This document shows, piece by piece, positions 23,001 through 35,330 of a stretch of DNA of 64,000 nucleotides. Both the position numbers and the translations under genes were made by a program. This DNA is from Alentia gelatinosa (Eukaryota > Annelida > Polychaeta > Phyllodocida > Polynoidae), in contig OX465587.1 in the NCBI GenBank assembly GCA_950022655.1, positions 34,661,716-34,725,715 on the forward strand, read 5' to 3'. Below the pieces are notes generated by a model. The model ran no database searches. It was not told the DNA's origin and saw only the letters and a list, made by a program, of their open reading frames with translations. Numbering within the stretch: position 1 is the first letter of the stretch; each line of letters starts with the position of its first letter.

Positions 23001-26000
23001 CAACACCCTGCAGGTCAACCAGGTGAGCTTCTCCATACTACACTGCACGTCCTAAGAAGGTGGCGAAATACCTCGCACATTGATAGAAACATCAGTTTTC
23101 ACCATGAAACCAATTTTAGGATATTATCTTATACAGTCATAGAAACATCAGTTAGTATCAGGTAAGAATTGAAGGATATTATCTCAAACATTCATAGGAA
23201 CATCAGTTTGCATCATGGTAACAATTTAAGGATATCTCATACATTCTTGAGAAACATCAGTTTAATTATCATAGTAACAATTCAATGCTTTGGGGGCGTG
23301 GTCTGTTGGGAACTCTGTGGCTATAAATGGAAGTAATTCAAGAGAGGGGTGTTTGCGGTTTCAGGGTGCACAGTCACCAGTAATGGCTCGTGTGCCGTCA
23401 CCGCAGGAACTGATCGTCCACACTCAGGCCATCATGCAGAACGCACTCATCAAAAAACAACTCGAGGACCAAAAGGAACGCTTCCTCAAGAAACAGCACG
23501 ACACGTAAGTTTATATGGATGACAGTTTGACACATTACCATGGAAAACCTTGTATTCATTTCCAGTTTATAAAATTCATTTTTCAGATGTAAATTAAAGA
23601 TAGTAAATTGAGCCTCACTCGCACCAATAAAACTGGTTTGAACACTCAAATTACCCTCAGGCCCATTCCAGCGGTATTTTAGTGTTCTGCCCCTGTGAAG
23701 GTACGAGAAAAAGTAAATGAATCCAAAATTTCAAATCTGATTGTTTTATATGTATATTATCGCTATTGTTACAGATCTAGAACAAAGAGTCCGATCGCCC
23801 TGCCAGGAAACCCACCTGCATCCATGAACATGATGATGCCACAGACGAGCCAGGTGAGTCCGTCAAAAATAATTACCCCGCGAGAATCCACAGTCCGCTG
23901 CAAAACCCTGCTTATAATGTGTAGAGTTTAAGACACAAAGGCTTCAGCTGCCTGGGTTCTATTTCAAGTACCTTTAATTTTCAAAGGAGAGTGAAGACTC
24001 GAAAGTCCCCGAAGACTGCTCCACTCCGGTAACCCCAAAACCCGAAGACCCCGAAGGAGAGAGGCTCACTAAGACCTCCACCCCGACTCGGTCAGGAAGC
24101 CTGACTCCGACAATGAAGGTAGACTGCTAGGACAAGATGGGCACTTCACTTGGTTGTGCAGAACTGTTCATGGTTCTAGGGTGATATGAGGAATTGTGTG
24201 CTTAATTTTGGTTAATGCAGTAATAACTCATAAACTGATATTCTGAAAGCCGGGAACACACCAAGCGGGAAACGGCAGCGTCTTTTCGAGTAGTCAACAA
24301 AATATGGCAAGTATGTGAGCTATTATTTGATAAGAAAATCTCCCACCGATTTTTTCAATCTCAGAAACCATAATCAGGTGAACTCTGAAATAATAATAGC
24401 TCATATACTAGCCATATTTTGTTGGTGACCCCAGACATCGAAAACGTTTCTCACTTGGTGTGTCCCTGGCTTTATGTTACCTCGTGCACAATCGCTCAAA
24501 CTTTGCCCCCATGGTTGAGTTAAGAAAAATACCACCTTCATTTGTTTGGCTAACATCTGAGATTACTATCGTAAATGGCTGTACTTAAACGGGGATGCCA
24601 GTTCTCCGGGAATTTCCGGTTTTCTGTGTTTTCTATCTTTAACTTTAAACATGTCCATGAAATCCACGGTAGTGTAGCGCAGACCTGGGAACTGGGACTT
24701 TGGGGCCCAGCATCGAAGGCCAAGCGTTCTCATACCATGTCTATGTGATATGAGGACTAAAAGAACTCTCACCACTGTAAATGTGTAGGGGTGAGATTTC
24801 TACCTAAATTCATCTCATAGATTTGATCACCTTCAAACCCAAAGTAAGTCTAATAGAACATATTGGACGTTAAACTACCCAGACAACAAGCAACCCAGCA
24901 CTAATCAGTATCGGGGGAAATCCAAGTTTACTGGTACCTACTCTGGCCACCAGAGCATGCTGACGTCAGCTCTGGTGGAATCCGAACTGAACCCCCTTGA
25001 CTTTCACTCGCCTAGCTGATCTTCCTACTACCAGAGTCAGAATCTCTGCTGGAAGAGTGAATCATTCTTCCAGCTAATCTTTTGTCATGGTAGTCTCTGT
25101 CACAACAGGCTATTGTGGTTGGAGATTGTAGTACTCTCCAGGCCCATTATCCATATACTTATTTTGTTTTTGTGTATTTTGATAAAGAAACCATGAAGTT
25201 AGACTTGGTTATCAATTAGCTAAGTTGATAATGATTTGTATTGAGTATTCATAGTTTATACTTTACGTCCCAAATGTGTACCTTGCTTCCAGATATTTGT
25301 GTCCAGCTCTCTGGCCAGAAGGCCATCGGACCAGACCAACCCCTATTGGAGTATGTGACGGCGTTACGAAACCCAAACATTCCTCTAAATCACCTACACG
25401 CACCAAAACCACAATAAAATAATAATCGCGATTGGCCAATTATAGCCTGATGATATTGTATGCAATTGAAACTGCTGGTATGGCCCAGGACAATTAAATC
25501 TGGGAGAAACATTGCACACCACTGTAGACCCTGGTACACACCTGGGGAGCCACCAGAACACAACACTGGTCACCTCCCCAGAATCAGATTAGTTATAGAC
25601 AGATGGCGCCACCAGAACAGTACAGTCTGGTCCCCACCCCTAACAGAAAGCATGTAACAAACAACAAGCCTAACTATAGGCTGAGACAGGTTCCCGCCAC
25701 TATTTGTCTTAATCTGTACCAATTAGGGTCAGCATGTAACATCATGTGACTGACCACAACCAGTGGAAGCCGTGCTTTGAAGGTGACCGGAATAAATTAA
25801 CTCACTCGCCGCCCGCCCGCCGAGAGAACACCGTCACATACCAGCAGTCGCTTAAGCAGATTGCACGTCTATTCCCACCCTATTGCAGAAGGGTTGGTTG
25901 CCAATCTAACTGGTACCTACCTCTGACTACCTACCAGATGACTAAGGAACCAGCACAATATCTAGGCTGGTTCTCCAGTCATCCGCTAGGTTGCCCTCTT

Positions 26001-29000
26001 TGTCCTACCCATTCCTGTGAACCCTGAAACGTATTGAATCAAAACCTGCGTTGGGAGAATGACCGGGGGACTGCTAAAAATAGAGCTGGGTCAGAGAGCT
26101 GATTGTGACCTGGATATCAACCAAATTGGAGTCATGGAGAGTGGCCTTAGTCCCTGTGTCCTGTACTAAACATAAAAATGGTAGATAAATGGGGTGTGGA
26201 CATTCCGGGGTTTTCCATACCACACTGGCATCCCTGATATGAACTATTACCAAAGCTAAACGGTTTTGTCCTCAACTCACAACTTGTTACGTTTAAGTGG
26301 ATTTTCTAATTTAGTGTTATAACCTAACACGCGGCTAACCCATATCATTAATGCTACCACAATATTGTTTGGAGCCTTGACCGAAAGTATCAAGCAATTT
26401 TTGAATTTCCTTGACAAATTAACCTATTTTTTTGCGGGAAGTGTTGTGACTCGTTAAACATCCGTTAACATTTTCCACGACTATATATCCACCACACTGT
26501 TAGTGATATTCATGGTGTGCCACTATGTACTTAGGTAGGATTTTTTTCAATTAACAAAGGACACTGTCTTCTTTTTAGATTTAAACTGTAATTACTTGAG
26601 GTACTTCATTGGATAAAGCTTCGTTCCCTGGAGCCTGTCTATAGATGTGTGCAATGACTTCTTCCATAGATCTCAATGAAGATAAGAATCTCCCAGGCAC
26701 AAAACACGGTTGCCAAATTGAACTTTAATAAATATAATTTTATTAACTCTATTAATTGGACTGTACATCAGCATAATATACGAAAGCATATGTAAAAGAA
26801 TTAACCTACGATTTATTTACCAAATACTTAATCTAATTTGGTAGAGACCTAGTGAGATCATTATGATTTTTTGTATCTATATGAAATGTTTAAAATCAAA
26901 TTTTTATGTGGTAAATTCTTTCTATATATATAATCAAATTTAAAAAAACTTTATATATATATTTATGTTATAGATGATGTTATAACTTTCATATATTAAC
27001 ATATGTACTCGCCAGTTGAAACCTATACATGTATGCTTATGCTATCGAGGTGATCGACACATTTCTGTTATACAGTGAGCATTTTTTACTACACGTTTGT
27101 AAATCAATACTGATATGCTGACTGATGATGAATACAGAAGGTAAAGTAAATATCAGATAAAGCTTGACGAGGCTGTGTACACTGTAACAAGACTGACACT
27201 GCGGTTTTCCAGGCCACAGTTACCCCGGCCTTCACACCCACCTCGGTCATCCGCAAGATGGCCACCGACAAAGCCGAGAAGGAGGAGAAGGAGCGACACC
27301 GCGGAGAGATCACCCCAACGACAAGCGCCCCGTTTGGTGAGTATACACTCTCATGTCACAATCTTAGCTCTCCATTTCTCCCCTAACCCCATTAAAGGAA
27401 ATGTAATGGGAAAAAAACACTCCTGAGTGTGGGTGGAACCGCCTTGGTGCATGGTTTTCAAGGCGCATGTATCTGGACTGCTACTTACTGTATTAGGTCC
27501 TGGTAATATGATGATGAGATGACTTAACAGTAACTTGTCACTGGTGTGAGTGGGCTATAGTGGTGATACTTCACCAGGTTTGCACTGGCTAGCTTTAAGA
27601 GCATGGTAACTTTAAGTATAGTTTTGAACGTATGCCTCACCTTGAACTGATTGCTGTGATACCTAAACGGACGTAAACTTTGAGCCCTAACTCGATGTGT
27701 CTTGTACTACAGAAGGGAATCATAGGCTGCAGGTGGAGTCTAAAATGAGAGTGAAATCAATGGTTAGCATAAACCATGAGGGGAACTTGTAGTGTATTCA
27801 CAGAATTGAGCCAGTGTTGCTGGTTTGTATTATTGTACTTGATCAGAGATTGGAGGATGGTTGCATGCGAGTGAACTAACTGTGTTCTTATTCAGATCCA
27901 TACGCAACGTTCGGCATCAAGCGAGAGTCTGATCTGTCCGCATATCTCATTAAAACTGGTACGCTTCTACTACGCAACAAATAGTTAGATGTACAGGTCA
28001 CCAGGGTCACCCCCCATACACCATCACTACGCTTTACGCTTTTTACTCAAGTCTTTCATTTGTATTATCACCAACTCACAGACTTGCCAAAATCAGTCAG
28101 AAATAAATAAGAGACCAAAAATACGGTGTAAATATGTGCTAAGACCATTTTATTAACTGGGAACTTCGATCACTGAGAAACTAATATTTTTTCCGCGGAT
28201 CGCCCTTTGGAAACATCCCCAATGAAGCCAAGACCAAATGATCTTGATTAGGATGGTGCATGTTGATAGAGAAAAGTGGAGTATGGGCTGTTTTTATACA
28301 GCCACAGATTGATTCATTTAGTTGGAGCTACGATATAGACTAAGTAATAAAATCACTACAGATATTGATTAATATACAGTCATAGAAATAAACATAAATT
28401 CTTTCTTCATAAGATATGGAGGAGTAAACTATTCTAGTATTTTGGGCATGTATGAAATTTGTTTGCTCCTTTTTAATTTTTTCCCTCAAAATTTATTTTC
28501 AAATTCTGTGGTAGACAATCTTTCATTTGAAAGTGTGATTTCAGGCCAGTAACATCAAGTAAATCATTTATTCCACAGCCAATTTGTGGACTGTAATCCA
28601 AGTTGCCAGAATAAGAAAGTGGTCTGCTTTAGAATATCGCCCCCCGTGCCTTTAAGTGAAGATGTACATCTCTTACTGTTTGGGGTACCTCTTGATATAG
28701 ATAGTGTCAGTGTGAACATTCGCTGTGGGCAGGGACCACATGCTGGTACTCCGTGGAATCGGGTCATTCACCTCATGTCCGGCCTAAGTTAGCAAATCAT
28801 CATGACTCGTGTCAGTCTAATGTGGACAGTTGACGTTATTCCCTGCCTAAGTGGAGAGTGACGGCAAGTGATGTTGGCCTGAGTTGTTGGACTGTTGACA
28901 GTATGTATGGCAGTGATTTGAACTGGGTCATCGGGAGTGGAAGCGAGAAAGCTGTGCAAGTCTGTGTATGTAGTCTGGCAGTGATTGGTAGACATTGTTT

Positions 29001-32000
29001 TCTCATGGATGTGACAGATGGGGAAAAGGCATGGAAAGGTAGATTTGCTATTTTAGTTCATTATTTCATCTACTTTATAGCTGTATCCTACATTACAATT
29101 TTTTTCAACATAATATAAAGGAAAAAGTGAAGCAGTTCTTGGTCAATGGAATGTATATGAAGAACATTAGACATATTTGGTCAGTTATGACTTTTACATG
29201 ACAGAAGTGACGTAAGAATGAGTGTTTGAGTAGAGGGTGTGACAGTCGGCAGTGTCTGTGTGGTGAAAGTCTGACTCCACTGACAATGAGTTACTGAATC
29301 GCTTGCATAAATGTTGATGCTGTGCTTCTTGTAGTTTGCTTAATCTGCAGGGTCCTCATTAGATCTTGACTATTCCCAATGTTGCAAGTTGATGTTGATG
29401 TCTATTTGATATGTTAGTATACCAAATTAAAATCGGACTAGATTATTTGGCAATATGCATGTAAACATGAGAGTGAGTTGTAATGTCACAAGGAGTTCAT
29501 GGGTTGTAAACATCCAGCTGGTTCAGCCGGGCCATGACACACCCACCAAGCTTGTCTCAGTTGAGGCATCATCCAGCACGCTCACCAAGACCACAGCTTC
29601 GTCCATCACCGTGGTGGTGCTCACAAGCCCTCTGTCCTCAGCAGCCCATCTGAGCCAGGCCATATGATTGGTGCTCAGCCAAGCTGGAAATGCCATGGGT
29701 AGCATTCCCAAGTGCTGCACCTAGAGCACTTTAAACTCTTGGGGCTGCAGGATGCCAGGTCAGGCAGTGTGGCAGCACACAGCTCCGGTGACGCGCTGGA
29801 CGGAGCGGGGTCATCGGCCAACTGCCTGCTGGTATGGAGCAGGCAGTGGTGAGAAGGTGATGTGAGAGTGCCTTGACTGCAGCTGGTAAGATGTGGATGT
29901 GAGTACTGTGTCAGTTTGTTTTTGTGATGCCGCAGGAGTAGCATTATTAGCCGCTTGCCAGCTGGCCGGGATGCAGCTGGGAGCAGATGGCCATGGTCAG
30001 TTCACTACATATTCAGTTGACCTAAAGTAGGCATTTTATGTGGTGTGAGCCTAAATCTATTTATTCAGCTCATGTCCGCACCTAATTAGGCAACTCATCA
30101 GGACTCATGTCAGTCTAATGTGGGGAGTTCATTTTAAACCCTGACTAAGTGGACAGTTGACTGCAAGTGATATCGGCCAGAGATGTTAAACTGTTAAACG
30201 TGTATGTGGGAGTGCTTTAAACCCGGATGGTAAGGAGTGGATGAGAGTTGTGTGACTTGCATTTGTTTTCTTCCGAGTGTTTGACCCCCGTCAACAGTTC
30301 CCGGGTGATTTGTCATGGTAGAGTTTTTTATGATCATATCTTCCTTATAACCGAAATAATCACTGACAGGTCCTCTGTGAAAAAAGAGAAATGTCTCGTC
30401 ATGTTAGCAGTTCTTGTTCAATGGAATGTATATGAAGAACATCAGACATATTTGGTCGGTTATGACTTTACATGATAGAAGTGACGTAAGAATGAGTGTG
30501 TGAGTAGAGGGTGTGACAGTCGGCAATGTTTGTGTGGTGACAGTCTGACTCCACTGACAACCAGTTAATGAGTTGCTCGTGTCAATGTTGATGCTGTGCT
30601 TCTTGTATTTGTCTCAATCAGCGAGGGCCTTGTTAGAATTTGTATTTCCCTTATGTAGTGAGTTTTCATATGTTAAATAAGTGAGTCGTGAGGTCACAGG
30701 GGCTCCTTGCTGATTGGCTGTTTGTGTTGTTGTAATGGGTTTTCAGTAAGCTGGGGTTGAAGGTGATTACAGAGATAGAGGGAGAGTACGTTATCGTGTA
30801 AATACGCTCAAATTGATCCTAATTGCTGCTGCTGATTAAAAGGAACAACCCCACCAACCAGATACACATTACTGGGTGTTGGTTCTGCAGGCTCCCCGGA
30901 TCACCGGCCCCCGCCCATCCTCCAGCTGGTCCAGCCAGACCGCGACACACCCACCGAGCTCGTCTCAGTCCCGCCCTCCTCCAGCTTGCCCATCGAGGCC
31001 ACCACCACCACCATCACCCTGGTGGTGCCTATGAGCCAGGCAGCACCCGAGCTGGGACATGTTGCACCAGGACACGCGGGCAGTGGTGGTGCTGAGTGCA
31101 GCAGTAGTGGCAGCGCTGCAGGGGCTGGCACCTCGGGGCTGCCGGGCGGCGCGGCGGCAGACAGCTCGGGGGGTCCGCCGGTGGGAGCGGCGTCGTCAGC
31201 TGACTGCCTGTTGGCTGGGGTGCACCCTGGGGCAGGCGGCGGCGCGAGCATCATGGTCACCTCACCAGGTGAGCGTCCTCAGTGGGCTGTCAGCGTGCCC
31301 GGCCTCCTCCTCCTCCTCCTCCTCCTCCCCCTCCTCCACCTGCTCCTCACACCGCATGCTTCAAGTGTTGCATCGTGCATGGTGGAGTGACGCAACGACC
31401 TTCACCTCGTTGTGCTCACCACACCTCTGAGCTTTCCGTGTTGGCATCGCCTGCCATGCTCTCTGATCATAGTCTACTCTGCCTATAGCGGACATGGCCT
31501 ATAGTGGATTCTTTCTATAGAGTGTACACTTGTCTGTTAAGCCTATAAAACCTCGATTCGATGGTTGGAATGAATCCGTATCAATACCTTCCTACAACAT
31601 AGCGAAGGAGATCAAAGGGTGCCACCAGAGGCTGGACCACTGAGCGAGTTGGGCATATCCCACATGTGACTAATGACTGATGCTGTAAGTGGAGCAATGA
31701 AATCGGATCAGTGAAATTTGTACGTCGAAAAGAATGTCACTGATCTGACCGATTCCCCAGATCTGAGAAATTGTCACATTGATGTCATATAGGCTTTAAA
31801 CACAGATAATCTGAATTTGTCGCGTGTTTTTAGATGTTGACTGATGCGAGAGTCCGTTATAGGCAAAGTAGATTTCACTAACGCGCCTTTCGATGTTCAC
31901 TGACCCTGTGTTTCTGTCGACTAACCTGATCGTTATAATAAAGTGCTCATGTCGAGTGGTCCACGATGTGGCACCATTTTGATCTTTTCAAATGCTGTGC

Positions 32001-35000
32001 TGGAGTGTTCGTCAAGTCTTGCTATTTTCATTCCATGAATGATAAAAAGCGAATCATTTTAAAGTTATTTGAAGTGTTCCGAGTTTGATTGTTTCACCCG
32101 TCTTAAAAGAAGGACTCTCTTTGTAAGATGACTTCTTGATGATGTAATATTTGTAATTTCCAGTCTGTAATCATGATTATGATGTTTCCGTTGATACGAA
32201 TCGTTAATGGCTTGTTTTTTACAACACAAAAATAAATTGATTGAATTGTTGACTTGCGACTACTTGTTTTATGGCATTTTTATGAAAAACATCTGAATTT
32301 GCGGTAAACTCTATATGTTTTTTTTCCACATCCATGTATTTTATTTATCTATTTTTTTTATTATTGTAGTACCTTTTATCGTATCATATCATTGTATTTG
32401 ACTTTGTTGGCTATATGTGAGTCATACCGGGTCTTTTGTATGGTGCAGCCTTTCCGATTTGCATCTTTCCTAGTCATTATTTTAATTTTAAACCCACATG
32501 AAGCTAGGTCCTGCGATGTTGGAATATTGTCATGATAACATGGGAGCCATAGAGGGGTAATTCCAAACTAAAGAAGAGCAAATTATAATCAAATTATAGT
32601 TCAAAGATACCAGCAGGGCCACGTAGCACTTGATACTCTGTCGTCATGCAATAAAAGTGTCTAGGGATGAGTATCTGAAATGTCCATATACAGTGTTCTG
32701 TGGAGCACCTATAGGACAAAAAATTATAATCTTCTTTTGAGAACCCAAGATTTTTGGAAAAAAAGAGACACTATATGAGTTATAACTGTATGTGTTCAGA
32801 ACTTCCCCTACTCCTCCAAGGAGTACTTAAAGATCATTGAAAAAATTGACTTGAAACAATAAGGAAGTCTGGAAAGGACTGGTAAATCTTTTCGGCAACG
32901 ACGTTCGGCTTCACCGCTGTATTGCAGAAAATTTGTCAACAAGGACTGGTATTGGCGACCGGACATAAAATCAATTAAACAAACAATTATAGCAATTAGG
33001 ATTGTATAGAAAAAGAATATCCCAACATTATATGATTTCATTGGAATTTGATGGTGGAGAGAAACTGTTTGGAAACCTGGATACAAGTTTTTCAATAAAT
33101 GACAGATTTTAGAAATTTCAAGATTTTCATTTATCATAATCAAAGCTTTCAGCTTTGAGCATGTATAACTGCCAGTCTCTACATTGTCCGGTCATCTTTC
33201 CCTTTAGATTTTATTCCCATTGTCATGACCATGACTTGCATCGCTTTGGAGATGCTAGCTCTATTTATTCTACCATCTATTTCACTTCCAAATTCAAGAG
33301 CGAAAAAGATCAAAACCTTAGGCTGTCATCCAAACCTGTTGTATAGTGACCTACATGATGTAATATTTTTGTCGTCATATTGACTTGCTGCTCCTACTTT
33401 GTTGCATTTCCTACGCTTCAGTGATTAAAAAAAACACCCACCTACCTTACAGTGCTGCCGTCCCATCGTTGTATGTAAACAAAAGTTGTTCAACTTTTTA
33501 GATGGAATATTACTGTTGTTATAAAGAAATTTATGAAACCAAAACTTTGCCTGAAATGAGTAGAAACCTTTGTTGATGAGAAATGACTTGCAGTGTATGT
33601 TTCAGGTTTCCTTTAACTGATGAGGTTTCTCTCTCCAGGTGCCAGTGGCCCGACGATGGGCATGAAACCAGATTTGAAGACGCCGCGCCCCTTGGTGGCC
33701 GGTCAGCCAGGAACACCGCATTCTTCCATGGTGCTCACACCAGCCCAGCAGTCGCCTGTCGTAACACATAGTCAGCAGGGACGTCCTATTGTCAAAGGTA
33801 AGTGTGGGCAAGATGCAGGACATACAGGTACTCATGGTTAGCATGGACATCCCATTGTTGAAGTAAAGGGTGGGCAAGATGCAGGGTGTACAATTACTCA
33901 TAGTCAGCAGAGACGTCCCATTGTCAAAGGTAGGTATTGGCACATTGCAGGACATACAGGTACTCATAGTTAGCAGGGATGTCCCATTGTACATATCGGC
34001 ACGATGCAGGACGTGCAGGTACACTCTCCTCCCAGATCTTTCGCGGCACTAGCGCTTGCTAATCTCTGCCTCAACCCAACGCTGGTTCCCTGGTATCTAA
34101 ATAAGAACAGGGGAACCAGCTAAAATTTCAGATTCAAAGCAAGGCAAGTGTCAAAAGTTTTGAAATTCAAAGAACTCATATATTATGAGTTGTGAAATGT
34201 GGGAATTGTTAAATGAGCTTAATAGACAATCCTGCTGTTTTGTTTTCAGTTCTAAACCACTTTATTAAGTGAATCCATAGTTGATTAGACTGCCACTTCA
34301 AGTGAGCACATGTGTCATGTTTGCAAAACCAAACCCAATAACACATGAGGTGCTATCCAGTGTAAAAAGTAATCCCAGAGATCTGGTTTTATACAAATGG
34401 TAACAGAAATTAGTGTATATTATTTACCAAATAAACATGATCATCTCTATTTACAAGTAGAACATAAAATAACACCCAAATCGCTGAAAATTAAGGATAT
34501 TTGAAAAAACTGGCAGATGGGACAGATTCTGTCCCAAACAGGTAGGTCGGTGCAGAGATACAAGCAGCCAGAGGAAGTAGAGCGCAGGATATCTGCGAGG
34601 AGAGTGGTGCAGGTACTCAGTTAGCATGGACATCCCATTGTCAAAGGTAAGTGCGCAAGATGCAGGGTGTACAGTTACTCATAGTTAGGAGGGACGTCCC
34701 ATTGTCAAAGGGAAGTGTGGGCAAGATACAGGGTGCATAGTTACTCACAGTTAGCAGGGATGTCCGATTGTCAAAGGTAGGTATTGCCAAGATGCAGGGT
34801 GTACAGTTACTCATAGTCAGCAGGGATGTCCCATTGTACATATCGGCACGATGCAGGACGTGCAGGTACTCAGTTAGCATGGACATCCCATTGTCAAAGG
34901 TAAGTGCGCAAGATGCAGGGTGTACAGTTACTCATAGTCAGCAGGGATGTCCCATTGTACATATCGGCACGATGCAGGACGTGCAGGTACTCGGTTAGCA

Positions 35001-35288
35001 TGGACATCCCATTGTCAAAGATAAGTGTGTCAAAGATAACATTCTATGACTTTCATCCTTCTGTGTAGGTGTGTTGAAATGTAAAACTGAAGTGAATTCT
35101 CCCATGTTTCAGCCGCAGGCTCGGGAACCATGCAGGGAACCCCAATGCCCCGGCCATCTCCAGTTGGCTCAGCCAAGCCGGAGAATAACTTCCGCCCAAT
35201 CATGGGGTCGCAGTCCTCCGGACCTCCCAATCTCGATCTAGTCAAGCTGCTGGAGCAACAGCAACGCATGCAACAGCAACAACAACAG

Positions 35289-35330
<42 letters not shown>

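Noticed and set aside
30901..31260. 119-codon minus-strand ORF over exon 22
   Set aside because: Shadow of the GC-rich exon; no independent support.
33602..34886. Minus-strand repeat ORFs (LLTMS.CMSC units)
   Set aside because: Read-through of the donor minisatellite on the wrong strand; the periodic protein is a by-product.
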